64,000 nucleotides of DNA from Eledone cirrhosa (taxonomy: Eukaryota; Mollusca; Cephalopoda; Octopoda; Eledonidae): contig OZ024743.1 in assembly GCA_964016885.1 (NCBI GenBank), forward strand, positions 121,891,650 through 121,955,649, in the 5' to 3' direction. Made by a program: the position numbers and the translations under genes. This document shows, piece by piece, positions 1-39,800 of this stretch. Position 1 is the stretch's first letter. Each line of letters opens with the position of its first letter. Under the pieces are notes generated by a model. The model was not told the DNA's origin, did no database searches, and saw nothing but the letters and a program-made list of their open reading frames with translations.

Positions 1-2020
1 CCCAATTTGCATTCATGCATCATACAATCTACCCTTCATTCTGACAGAGCCCTACCTTGCCCAGTATACTATTTCTTACTCTAACTACATCTAAATGCAG
101 ATTAGGTCATCTAGATAACAAAGGCTATTGATAACTAGGGAACTGCCTAAGCATTTAGGAAAATCTATTTCATGTATACTCTGTGTTTATTTCCCTTGTG
201 CATCTGCTGCCTACAAAGTCTTCCTTCCCTGTTAAACTGCCTGTAATTCCACTGCATCCCTTGTCATATTTCCCCCTCCATTTTTCTAGCCTTTCCAGGC
301 CTGTCTCTTAGCTTTTATAGCTTTATCTATCCTATCATTCTACCACAATATTACTGTCTGTCTTGCTGGAACCTAACACCAACCACAAATCTGATTGATC
401 CATGGTTTTCAACAGGTTGTTTTGTAGTAACTCCTAATTTTTCTGTCCATATTGTCCTTTTACTTCTGTAATAAGTATCAAGCAGGACTTCTGAATTTGC
501 CACCAGCTGAGTGTTCTTTCAGGTTTCATTGTCTTCCTTCTCCAGATGGGTTATTGCTTCTTAGTTCATCTAGATCTTATTCTAAGGTCAGTGATAACTA
601 ATCTGCATTGGGAGGTACATTTTTTACCATGGAAGAAATTGGCATCTACAATAATTCATTTGTTTTGTTTCCTGGTATAAGCACCTAATTTTAGATAACC
701 TTTCACAGTGTGATGTTGCACATTGGTTCTACAGTATGGTTTTCAGGTTTATTCTGGATGCATTGCTATCTTTCACATTAACATTTTGCATCTTTCCTTC
801 ATTAGCTAGCTCAACAATGTCATTGATGACTGCCGGTATTCATTGTTTGTCAAATTCCAGAAAGTCAATTCATGCTTCTGACCATTGCTTCTTTCAAACA
901 CTTCTCATGCAGTTCCTGGTTACTTTATCCTAGGCTCCTTTGATATTATCTATGGCCTTCATGATTTGGTAGTTTTACCAAAGGTCCTGATAGGGTGTTT
1001 ATTTTTGCAATTTGTTTCTTCAACAAATTGTTTGAAAGAGCAACAAAAGTAGTAGAAATAACATGTTGATTCATAGGTTGGAGTATAGAAGTGTTGTTTG
1101 GTGTTAAGTAAACTACTTTGACGAAAATGCATGACTGAAAGGTGTCGGTGTTCTAGGTGTCACTCTAAGTATTATCATTCATCAACAATACTTTAGGTTA
1201 TCTTATTTACAATATTTTTCACTGTAGGTTAAGACTGAAAACAATCACTGTGTGGAAATTTCTATTTTCACTCAGAAAAGACCTGATTCACCTTGAATAC
1301 AAGTTGATACTGTTATGACACTGGGAAAAATTTTGGCTGCCCAACACTTCACTTGCAATTTCACTAGACATAGTTTTGTCAAATAGGTTATGCTGTTGTT
1401 TGAATCTTTAAAACCAATTTCTGTTTGCTGTGAATGCTTCTGAATTATTTCGTTATTGTAAGTGCCTGAAGATGCTCCCTGGTTTTGCATATAAGCTGAT
1501 TTAGTGGCATGTTGCATTGTGTTTTGTCATCCATTGACATAGCAAGCGTACATTCCATTTTGACCCCTAAATTTACTCCTCGAACAAGTCACTTTCTTTG
1601 CTGATAACAATAGAATTATCATGGCTGAAGCTTTTACTGTATTTGTGTTTTTCTAATTGTTGATGTGGCCAAGTTTAATGATTTACTCACATATGCTCTA
1701 TGTTTGCCAGCTTTCAATTCCCTCAACATTTTATATCTGGTGTAATGTTTGATTTGACATGTTAGACAAATTTTCACCACTTGGAGTTGCAGGCTACTTG
1801 CATTCTAGACGTGGCAAGTGGGGAAGAGAATTTCTATAGTCTGAGTTGATCCAAATTTTTTTGAACATTTTCATGTAGTTGGAGTGGACCTTTCCTTTAT
1901 GTCAACTTGGGGTGGTCAGTTTAAATCAACTGACCTAGGTTGCCCCTGAATCAAATATCTCCAATTTTATTTTTTATTTTTTGTCTCCGTGTACCCAGCT
2001 TGTTACCATGATTATTTATG
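1..2020. other. AT-rich DNA without a supported gene
   Basis: No exon, RNA gene or intact mobile element could be supported. Short open frames on both strands (for example 736-933 + and 1272-1517 -) show no recognisable domain, and the composition looks like decayed repeat. This stretch lies upstream of the first visible SR-factor exon and could be its intron. The missing RRM N-terminal exon was looked for here and not found. Confidence 0.4.
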
Positions 2021-2160
2021 ATTGTTATGCAATGCACCTGATGATGTCGCTGGAATTCTACTGGCCATTGAAATATATATAGTGTCTGCAGAAATAAATA
2101 CTTTAAAGGAATCTCAACTTTCCGGCCTCTTCTCACTTTATTCAATAATAATTATATATA

Positions 2161-2197
2161 CTAGCAGAAACACCACCCTTCGGGTGGTTTCCGCTAG
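2161..2197. repeat. Short perfect-stem hairpin with TTCG loop
   Basis: The arms ctagc-gaaac-ccaccc and gggtgg-tttc-gctag fold around a ttcg tetraloop with one or two mismatches. It sits at the edge of an AT-rich repeat (to about 2480) and may be the terminal hairpin of a mobile element. It is palindromic, so strand cannot be assigned. Confidence 0.6.
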
Positions 2198-2609
2198 TAT
2201 GTGTAGTGTGTATATTGATATTATACACAGGTATATATACATGTAGATATGATACTTCAAATAAAATCGTAATTGACAATATACACAGAAATTGAACGAA
2301 GACTGCGTTACACTGTCTTATGTAATCAGTACGTAATCCATGATACATTAAAAAAGACAATATTATATATATAAACTGCATTAGGAGAAAATTAGTATGT
2401 TTATTTAAGCGATCGCCACCGGAAGTGTTGACATCACACTCTCTTTCTATATATATGGTAGATGAAGTGGCGACGATATACTGGAAGTGCAACTTTGAAA
2501 AGAAGTCAATTTTAAATTATTTATTTTTATGAAATTGAGTAGATAAAATATGTAATATTCATTCATTATTTATTCAAAGTAATCTAACTTATTGTATATA
2601 TATAGATAT

Positions 2610-3080
2610 ATATCAACTAGAAATTGATTGACATATATATATATATATATATATATCTAAAATAAACACATGAAACAATCACAGGGGATAATTTGTAAAG
2701 TTTGTATGCACACACAGCTAGGTAGGTAACTAATTCAAGTTTAACTAGTACTTCAAATATAGATACCTTTTAAAATGATTAATCTTCCTTGTATATATTT
2801 CATTAAAAAAATATATTTCACCATTAATCCGTAAACTCACAGTAGTTAATTCCGGATTTCAACCAGGGAGAAAATTTAACTATCTGTGTTTAAACAGCAA
2901 ATGAAATATATACAAGGAAGATTAATCATTTTAAAAGGTATCTATATTTGAAGTTCTAGTTAAACTTTAGTTAGTTACCTACCTAGCTGTGTGTGCTTAC
3001 ACACTTTACAAATTATCCCCTGTGATTGTTTCATGTGTTTATTTTAGATATATATATGTCAATCAATTTCTAGTTGATAT
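2610..3080. mobile_element. Foldback/MITE-like element with about 180-bp inverted arms
   Basis: The left arm (2610-2804) and right arm (2900-3080) are near-perfect reverse complements. Both hold the landmark ggataatttgtaaa / tttacaaattatcc and the inner edge ccttgtatatatttcatt / aatgaaatatatacaagg. A spacer of about 95 bp separates them. The left arm has a longer (TA)n insert. No coding potential is visible. This is a non-autonomous inverted-repeat transposon or a local inverted duplication. Confidence 0.85.
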
Positions 3081-3204
3081 AAAATGATTGGATCTATTCA
3101 TTGGAATCTTTGAGCTTATTCTACGGTGGATATGGCGCATGTCTCGGACATGACACCCTTAATTTAATTTTGGATATATATATATCTATACACAAAAACA
3201 CACA

Positions 3205-3430
3205 CAGTCCACGCTGTAATGTGGCCGTGTAGGTAACACGGTAAAAATCTCCCAGTACACACTGTAAACGTGGTTGGTGTTAGGAAGGGCATCCAGCCGT
3301 AGAAAACCTGCCAGATAGTCCTACACGAGCGAGACATGGTCACCCGACCAATCTTGCCTCAAGTAGGACAATTCCCGTCTAAACCCATGCTAGCGTGGAA
3401 GATAGACGTTAAACGATGATGATGATACAC
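3205..3430 (+). mobile_element. SINE copy, (GAT)n tail
   Basis: It carries the window's dominant SINE core: a ctgtaaa..gtggttggtgttagg box, the box aagggcatccagc, then gagacatggtcacc, cccatgctagcgtgg, and the tail aaacgatgatgatgat. A (CA)n run follows. It shares this order with at least ten other copies in the window. Confidence 0.8.
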
Positions 3431-3839
3431 ACACACACACACACACACAGACAGAGGGAAAGTCACTGATTATGTGTGACAACTGGTAGAGGCGAAAATG
3501 TCTGAGGTCTGCTCCCACTTCTTGCTATCTTATCTATATTTTGAGTTACTTTTTTGTATAGTGATCCATTTAGTGCTATAGGTTTATAATTTTTTATTGA
3601 GTAAAAATTAAGAAATTCTGTTTAATTGCTGTTTCTCACTGCATTTACTTTGTTTCAAATGTTATAAAAGTCAGCTCCTGAGATTTTGTGCTTTTATTCT
3701 AAAATATATTTTGTTAGTAATGTGATAAAGTTTTTTAATTTATATGATTTGACATATTAAAAAAAAAAATATTAATAATAAAAACTAAAACTGCTAAAAC
3801 AACATTTAAATATTTAAAACTTTTCCCTTTATTTTTCAG

Positions 3840-30245
<26,406 letters not shown>

Positions 30246-30675
30246 GTTTTACTTCAGTTTTTATTGAAATATTCTTTTTTATTAACTCACTGTGAAACAA
30301 AGTTCTGAATCCAGTGGATAGTATCTTTATTTCTTTAATTTCACGACAATACTACTTTTCCTTCGAGTTAAAGAAGTCATACCATTAACTGCTTGGAAAT
30401 GACAGCGCCCATTATTTTATTAGTATTTTTATTATAGTGAGAAAAAAAAGCAATCAAAATGCGACTGTAAATTTCTTGAGAGGGGCATTAACTGCCGGAA
30501 GACAAGGAAATATAGATGATTCAAGCATTAAAAAAAAAATACAATTTTTTTTTTTTTTTAAGTATAAACTTTACGATTTGCATTTTAATGTCATAAGTAA
30601 TTTAGACAGGTGATATTTATGGGGATTTTTTTTTCATTATTTTTTCACCGAGAAATTAACATCAAGTATGGCAAT
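30246..30675 (-). other. 3' UTR region of the actin-related gene
   Basis: The stretch between the SR poly(A) site and the stop codon of the - strand gene. Several TTTATT motifs (AATAAA on the - strand), near 30259, 30325 and 30415, could end the - strand transcript, so the two 3' UTRs may abut or overlap. Confidence 0.45.
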
Positions 30676-30819
30676 TTAAAAAATCCACTTTCGAAAGGCT
30701 TTTGTACCCTCCCTTTTCCATTCATTAGATGAAATACAGTGGTTTAGGAACTCTGGTAGTGAACTTAATACACAAGCTCCAATATAGGCTGCATGATATC
30801 TTTGTGGAGAGGAGTGAAC
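30676..30819 (-). CDS. Actin-related protein, last exon
   Basis: Encodes VHSSPQRYHAAYIGACVLSS, then LPEFLNHCISSNEWKREG and KAFRKWIF before TAA. This aligns with the actin C-terminus: the ASLSTFQ..WIS..EYDE.G segment, with the usual final KCF replaced by KWIF. The acceptor ctaatag precedes it, phase 0. Confidence 0.92.
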   Translation of the reverse strand, partial: VHSSPQRYHAAYIGACVLSSLPEFLNHCISSNEWKREGTKAFRKWIF

Positions 30820-33800
30820 CTATTAGAAAATATAAATTAAGTTAGTTTGAAATATTTATTACTGATATCATCATACAAGAAAAATTTCCAATTTTGTAAT
30901 TTAAAAAAAAATAACTACAAGCATTTAGAGAAATGTTGCAAATGATGGTAAATAAGTGTGATTAATTAGTAGTAATAAAGCAATGAATAATTTTAGTTAC
31001 TGTAAATGTGGTTGGCGTTAGGAAGGGCATCCAGCCAGAAACACCCCTATATGAGCAAGACACGGTCACCCGTCTAACCCATACTAGCATGGAAGATGGA
31101 CGTTAATTGATGATGATAGCTGCAGGCATAGGTATATTTGCTTCACAATCACATTGTATTAGGTTCAGTCCCACTATTTGTCACCTTGGTCATGTGTCTA
31201 CTATATCCTTGTTGACTTAATGTGAGTGAACTGCCCAAAACCACACATTTTAAAGAGTTCCTACTTAAATTAAAACTTTTAATATAATATTGTTACATTA
31301 CAAATAGCATCTTAATAAATCTTTCCCAAATTAATTAAAATACAAATGCACAAATCTATTTTCTTAGTTAATTTTTTGCCTTCCATCCCTTGGAGTCAAA
31401 GAAAGCCACATTGAGCTATATCTGTTTGATTATTTCATTAACTGTTTCTACCATATTCATAGTGATTAAAATAAGATACTAATTATTTATTTATTCATCT
31501 ATTTTAATTTGATATGCTATGTAACATGAGGGGTATGGATGCTCTCCTCTGCCTCCATCTTGATCAGAATTCATTATTCCAGTTGTTCTGACAAGGGGAA
31601 CAGTAACTCTGAATATTAAAAAAAATCTGCATGGAGATGTTGACTTAAACTGCAGGCTCAGAGAATGGTTATGGAATATAACTTGAAAGTATAGAGGAGA
31701 CATTTTTGTTTTAACAGACAACCTCTCTTGTCAGTTGCATGATAAAAGACACCCAGTTCATGCTGTAAAGTAGCTGGAATTAGGAAGGGCATCCAACTAC
31801 TGCCAATATCATGACAGTCATATACAAGATTGTAGCTATGTATAGGAACCCTTTGACTCATCAAACAAGTGCACCAACTCTGCTTCAAATAACCCATCTG
31901 TCAATTGATACTCTTTTCTTCTTATCAAGATTGGTACAATGATAAGTAGGTCTGGAGAAATTGTAGAGATGCTTGAATGTGTGCTGTTTACATGATGGAG
32001 AGGACCTCAGCTTGATTTCTCATGGCAAGGAATACAGGTATAAATTCTTGGTGAGTCACAGCACTGGGGTGGATGCAGTAGGCATTTTGTTGGGAAAGGT
32101 AATTAGAATATGTGAGAAATTCCCTGGAGATGGTGTCACAATAAAAACGCACTCGGAAGAGTGCAGAATTGTAAGTCGAGTCCCTGGCCCACCTGGCAGT
32201 CATCCACCACTTGAGTACTGACCAGTTTGTGACGATCTGTCCAACTCTTGTTAGCATGGAAAATGGACATTAAATGATGATGATTATATATATACACACA
32301 CACACACATGTAAGGTGTTAGTGTAGGTGCCACGAAAAAGCACCCAATTTATCCTGTAAGGTTGTTGGCATTAGGAAGGGCATCCAGTCATAGAAAATCA
32401 AACGAATGAGCAAAGTGCAGTCATTTGACCTGTCTGGCTTCAACGTGACACACCATCTAACTCATGCAAACATAAAATAGACATTAAACATTAATGAGAA
32501 TGACAGAATAATTAAGTTTAAACTCTCCTGGAAACGACATCCCACCTTGTCTAAAATCTATGGCAAACTCCCTCGAGCCTCTGCCCTTCTAAAATCCTGG
32601 AGAGCTCAATTTGCTGGCCACTGTCACCATGCCAGCAATGAAATCATATCCGCTCTCTTGCTCTGGAACCCTGACTCCAGCCTGACTAGGAGTAGGAAGC
32701 TCTCATTCCCTGACGTTATCTCTAGGGATACGGGAATCAGTAGACAGGACCTGGGGACAGGGAATTCTGGGGCATGAGATTGAGATCCATCATCTCGATA
32801 GTAGTCGACGAATGATGATGATGAAGTTAAAACTAGTCGGGCATACAACAACAGTTATTTCTGCATAGCAATCACGATTAGGACTGACAGATGAGCAAAA
32901 GGATCATTCTATGAGGTTCTTTTGCAGATTACCTTGAATAACAAATGACTGAATACATGATTTTAATGGACATGAAAAGCAACACCATACTGGCTACTCT
33001 TCTGCTTGTGTCTCCTTTGGCCTACCTCTACCACATCTTACTTCTATTTGAACTCCTGACACTTCTTTACCCAATGATCATCATCCATAGGCATTATGTA
33101 CCTGTACCAGCATAATCTTTCTTAACCCTTTAGCATTTACATTACTCTATATTTACTATTATATTTTCACAATAAAGTATTTATTTCATATATAGAATCT
33201 ATGAGATTTTGAGAACAATACCTCAACAAATATGAGCAGCCGGTTTGAACAGAAAGAGGTGAGATAATTCTGGCCGGATACATCCAGTTTAAATGTTAGA
33301 GGGTTAAACACTACATCTAATTTCTCTTATATCCGATTTTTCTTTCAACTCATCTGTGCTTTGTTGTTTATGCACACTTAACATCACATCGAACAGAGCA
33401 TGCTCAATTCATTTCTATGGGAACACCTGTATGTCAAATATCTAAAGAAGAAATTCCAAACATAGAAACAAAACCTAGAATTGAGAGGCCTCAAGGAAAA
33501 CCAAGCAAAGGCAAAGGTTTTAATTAGCAGAAAAGGAGACAGGACTCGACTACTATATAGGAAATGCCTAGTTCAATATGCAGAAAAGAGTAGATAGGAA
33601 TTCTAAATGTAAACTGTATACAAGAAGTGCAGTGGTGTCTTAGGCAGGCTGACAGAGAAGGGTGACTTTGTATAAAGCAGATTCCCAAGAGTAGTTAACA
33701 GTAAAAGATCCTTGAAATATATTCTTTCAAATGATCGCTAAAGCATTTGAAAGAATCTATCTAACATACTGCTGTGTCAGTCATTTTGGATAATGATGAG

Positions 33801-36800
33801 TTCTGTTAATTAGGTACTAAATTAGCAGGAGAAATGGATATTCTGAAAGCAGTAACTAGAGTAAGAATAGAATAAGTTCAAAAAACGATTACTTTTGTTG
33901 GCAATAAAAATGGACTAAGAGAAAAACTGAGTATAAGGGGAATTGGATTTAATGTGCAAGAGAGAATATACTGATATGGGTATGTGATACATATGGAAAA
34001 TGCTAATTGTATAAAGAAGTGCCACACATGGATGAAACATGTGGAAGTGGGAGGCCAAAGAAGACGTAGGCTGAAGATGACAAAGGGCTACACTGGAGAA
34101 AACCCATCCAACCAGTGCATACATGGAAAATCAGATATAAAATACTAATGGTCAATATGATTGTTCTGTTTTCCTACAAATGTGAGTACTTGTTTTAAAA
34201 TTTACAAATCAATATTACTGTATATACTCGAATATAAGCCAAGGCAGATGAGACCAATAAATCAAAGGTAAAATGGGGGGTTGGCTTATATTCAGGGTCA
34301 TTATTTTAACAATTTTCACCAACTTCAAATTCTACATAAATAAGGTGTTAAAATATCTGGAGTTATTATTTCACAATGAAACACTGTTTTTCTACATTTA
34401 CTACATCATCGATGTTATATGCATTCCCTTGAAAATATTTTCAATAAATTTTTATAATTTGAATTTTTTAATACATAAATATCCCATAACATACACTCAC
34501 GCGTACACACGTTTTTCTCTGACAATTTCTTTTTCTTTCAATCTTACTTCTGATTTTATTTTATTGCTCTCATGCTGTCTCTCTTTTCATTCTTGCCCTC
34601 TCTTGAGTGCGGTGGATTGGCAGTATCGGTAGAGAGTTGGACACCATGCTTAGCAGCATAGAGTTACGATCTGAGTTCAAATCCTGCCGAGGTTAACTTT
34701 TCCTTTCATCCTTACGGGGTTGATAAAATAAAGCACCAATAATGTACTGGGGTCGATTTAATCAACTTTCCCCTCCCCCAAAATTACTGGCCTTGTTCCT
34801 ATACTAGATATCATTCTTGCCCTCACTCTTCTACTCTATGAATCCCAATACAAAGTTCTCTTATTCGATCTCTTGCTTTCAAGTGGCCAAAGAAAACAAA
34901 GATCAAGAAACTTGTTGAAATTTAATGTAATGGAGTTGTGAAACAAAGACTATACTCTAAACAACACTTAAAACATTTTAAACATCAAAATATTAAAACT
35001 TCATAAATATATTCTATACTCATGAGAATTTCAAAACCATGTCATCTAAACATAATATGTTTATAAATGGGGTTTGGATTTTTCTCCATTTTTCAAACAT
35101 AAAATAGGGGGTCAGCTTATATTCAAGTATATATGGTAATTTCTATTTGTAGATTTACATTTTCACAATCTATATTCACAAGTTACTGTTTAAATATATA
35201 TATCTTACCTGCACAAGGAGAGATGAATTGACTAGTTTTTGAACTTCCTTCTCCAATCTTGCTGAAAATCCAGGGATCATTGTTACACCTCCACTTAGGT
35301 AAATAGCTCTGTTTAAAGTATTCACAAGAAAAATAAAACATGACACTTTTTCTTAAAGATCTTGCATTTATTTACTGTTATTTTTAAACCTAGCTGCACA
35401 ATTACAATAATTGTGCAAATCTCTGTATATAAATGAAGCAATAACTATGAGACTACAGGGTCTTAAGATTAGACCTTACTACTATCATTGTATTATTCCC
35501 TTGAATACTCTGTCTCCTGTCTCCCTCTGCTTGCTCTAATTTGCCTAAAAACCTTTTTTAATCCTTTAGCATTTAAACTGTCTGTATCCGGCCAGAATTC
35601 TCTCACCACTTTCTGTTCAAACCAGCCATAACTAGTCACTCATACTGATGTTAAGGTATTGTTCTCAAAATAAATAATATCAAAATCTCATAGATTTGAT
35701 ATTATGTGGGATAAAGCTTTACCATGAAAATACATTAGTATATATAGAGTAATGTAAATGCTAAAGGGTTAATTGAAGATGCTGAGGAATCTAGGGTCTT
35801 TCCCATGTGAAGTGAATGCTCTACTACTGAGTAACACTGCCAGCAGTTAATTTGCCTAATAACAAAAAAGTTTCCACTCTTACTTCACAGCTGAGTTTAT
35901 GGAAGAAAGGGTATTCAGTTGTAAATACAAATAGTCCAACAGGCAGTTAAAAGAATAAAAATCAATATTGTATAGTTGGAGATCTTATTGCTAACCAAAT
36001 AATAATTTAGAGTGGCATTATCATCATCATCATCGTTTAATGGCCATCTTCCATGCTAGCATGGGTTAGACAGGTTTGTTCCACTTGATGCTGGATTGGT
36101 TGGGAGACCATGTCTCGCTTATACAGAACTGTATCTGGCAGGTTTTCTATGGCTAGATGCCCTTCCTAACACCAACCACATTTACAGTGTGGACTGGGAG
36201 CCTTTTTACTGTGTTTCCTACACAACCACTTTACAGAGTGGACTGGGTGCTTTTTGTTGTCACCAACACAGTGGATAGAAATGGGAGGATGTGGTAGGGT
36301 GTGTGATTTGGGGTGTATATTGGGTAAGCTTCAGTTTTCTAAATTGAAAAAAAATGCTATTTATAAATTTAACTTTAGTGGAGGTGCCACGACAAAAAAG
36401 CACCCAGCCCACACTGTAAAGTGGACGTGTAGGCGCCACGAAAAAGCACCCAGCACTCACTGTAAATGAGGTTGGTGTTAGGAAGGGCATCCAGCTGTAG
36501 AAATCAAGCCAAATCAGTTCCTGTATGAGCAAGGCATGGTCAGCCAACCACACACTGCCCACAACAGGACAACCCGTCTAACCCATGCTAGCGTGGAAGA
36601 ACGGACGTAAAACGATGATGATGATGATAAGTTTTCCTATAAGATATTTTTTGTTTAATTTGAAGAGAACCTTATTTATTTTTGATTTTAATTTTAAGCA
36701 TACATTTTATTTTTTTGTTATTGATGATTTCTAAGTTAACCCTTTAAGCATTTAAACTGGCTGTATCTGGCCAGAATTCTCTCACCTCTTTCTGTTCAAA

Positions 36801-39800
36801 CTGGCAGTAACTTGCTACTCATATTGATGTTAAGGTATTGCTCTCAAAATAAATAACATCAAAATCTCATAGATTTTGATATTATGTGAAATAAAGCCTT
36901 TACCATGAAAATACAATAGTATATATATAGAGTAATATAAATGCTAAAGGGTTAACCTACTATGTGATTTTTAACCAATTATATGAACCACTGAAAAAAC
37001 AAGGAGAAAATAAAATTGGCTCAGTAAACAAATGGAAGCGTTTAATTGTAAACTTCTTGTGGTCTAGAGATATTTATATGATGTGACATTAATAGTTGTC
37101 TTTCACAATGTCAGTAAAGTTAGGCATTAATTTTATTTTATTTTTTAACCCTTTTGATACCAATCCTTTGAAATCAATCCTTGTTCTTCAATACAAAACT
37201 GTTTTAAAGTGCTTATCTAAACAACTTCCATTACAATTTTATGTAAGAACCTTTGTAAAATTGTGTTTCAAACAGATAAATGAGAAAGTTAAGTTTTTTG
37301 TTAAATCTCTCAAAATTATTCAATATTTTCAGTCTTTCATTAGAAATATAATACCAAAAGGATTAAACTCAATGATCATACATGAATAATAAAAAAAAAA
37401 ATCAGGGCTGGTTGTAATTTTGAGAGGTATATAGTAATCTCAAACTTTTTACTTGATAAGACTTAATCTAACAAAATGTAATTCCTATTCTTTTCCAAAC
37501 AAATTAATTGAATATAAAATTACAAAACATAACTAATTTGCCAGTTTTTAATACAACTTAGATGAAAAGAGAATGAGTAAAGTATTAGGAAGCCTACTAG
37601 AAGTATAATATCTGGCAATTAGACTACAAGATTTGTTCTTTTAATTTAAAGGTATTAATAAATGCAAACCAGTAAATTTACTCCATGTGGACCCTTAAGT
37701 TTTTATTCAGCCACAGAAATATATATGGACTACTTTAAAAAGCCCTGCTTTAAATCATCAAGTTAAGATACCTTTCCTCACTGATAAACTGAAGAACACT
37801 AGAAGTAAACTTCACAAATGAAAAATATTTAAACTCGTCTGTTTTTATATATGAGGCGGTATCAAAATGTTTCTGGACTAGTTCTGGACAGATGGAAACA
37901 TATGGTTGCGCATGAAATGAGAACTAGCAGTGACCTTCATGCGCCAGTGAGCTGAGTGACATCGCTATGTTCACAAATTGTGAAATTTGTGTTTTTGTGA
38001 TCACATGTATGCTGTAGCCTGCAATTTTGTCATGAACAAGAAGTTGGAACAAAAAGTCAAATAAATACATCTTTTTGACTCCTACCGTCAAAAGTATCAA
38101 CCCTGACTTCATTACAGTCATGGAAATATGGGCACATTCCTTACTCTGTGATGGGGTTTTCAGCATAACTGGGTACAACTTGTTTCGTAAAGATCGCATT
38201 AATCGTGGTGGTGGTGGTGTAATGGTCTACGTTCGGTCAAATTTTTCAGCAATTCCTTGTGTTGATTTAAACCAATCGCAGCAAGAGGTATTTTTCTGCG
38301 ATATACGTATGACCATGTAAACACTGCTACTTGGAGTCGTTTACCATCCCCCAAATTACCATCAGGACACTCAACTTTGTGATTTCCTCAGAGTTGCTGC
38401 CTGGAAAACAGCCACTTATGCTTTTATTGCAGGGGACTTCAATCACCCTGAGATTGACAGGGAAACCTTTTGTTGGCCGCAAAGTGCAAATGACTTCCTT
38501 GAGCTAGTGCTGGACTTGAACTGGTCGCAAGTAGTCACCTCCCCAACAAGAGGTGACAACACTTTGGAGCTACTCTTCACCACTACTGAAACGGTTATTA
38601 GTGTTACAACTGAGGAACCTTTAGGTGACTCTGATCATGCTATGATCATTGCCAATCTATCCCTCATAGGCAGTAACAAAAACCACAACCATCTCCAAAC
38701 TGCTCACTTTGACTGGAATAAAGCAGACTGGAACTGTTACTGCACCGAGTTGCAACGTCCAAACTGGCTTGAGTTCTACGACTCTGGAGATGTCAACACT
38801 GTACTCCACGTAAGCAGAAAAAACATTCCAAAAGTCCAACTTGGGAGACTGCAGCAGTCTGTCTTGCCAGGAAAGAATGTCGCAATGCTAAACATGAGTA
38901 CAAACTGCATAAATCAGATATCAGTAGGAAGAAGCGAAATAAATCATCCAACCATCTCAAACAGGTGACAAAAAAGGCATTGCTTCAATTTGAGCAGTGC
39001 ATAGCAACCAGCCCTGACAGTAAGGTGTTCTGGAAGTATCTTCACTGAAAGCAGAGGCCTCACTCTCCAGTTGGTCCTCTTCGCAATTCCCACACAAGCC
39101 AGGTTAATGACGACCCCAAGGAATAAGCAGAACTCATTGCTGAATGCTATGTGGGCATTTTCACTATTGAAGACCAGAGTGAACTATCTCCACCACCTCT
39201 GACATCAGATTCTATTACAACTATGGAATTTACACCTGCAATGCTGTGACATCACCTTAAAAATAAACGCAGTCATGCCTCTCCTGGTCTTGATGGTGTT
39301 ATGTACCTGCTTCTCAAACGTGGTGGGTACTTCCTTCTGCACCAGCTATCACGCTTCTTCCAATTCTGTCTGAACAACGATGCTACTCCAGAAGTGGAAA
39401 ACTGCCAGTGTCATTCTTCTGTTCAAAAAGGGTGACCGCACATCACCTGTGAACTATCGTCCAGTCAGTCTTACTAGCTGCATTGCCAAACTGATGGAAT
39501 CCTGTGTCAGAGAAACACTTTGGAACTTCTGGAACTCTCATAGTCTTATCCGGCCCTCGCAATTTGGATTTATCCCTAACTCCAGCTGCTGTGATCAACT
39601 TATCGAGTTTCTTGAAGACATCACCCGGATCACTGATGGCGGCTCATGGGTGGACGTTGTTTGCCTTGACTTTGCTAAAGCTTTCAATTCTGTGCCACAC
39701 AAAAGACTTATGGCAAAACTCTCTGTAATGTGTGTAAAGGATGATCTTTTTAACTGGTTGAAGTCCTTCATTCTCAGTCGAAGAGAGGTATTCACGGTTC

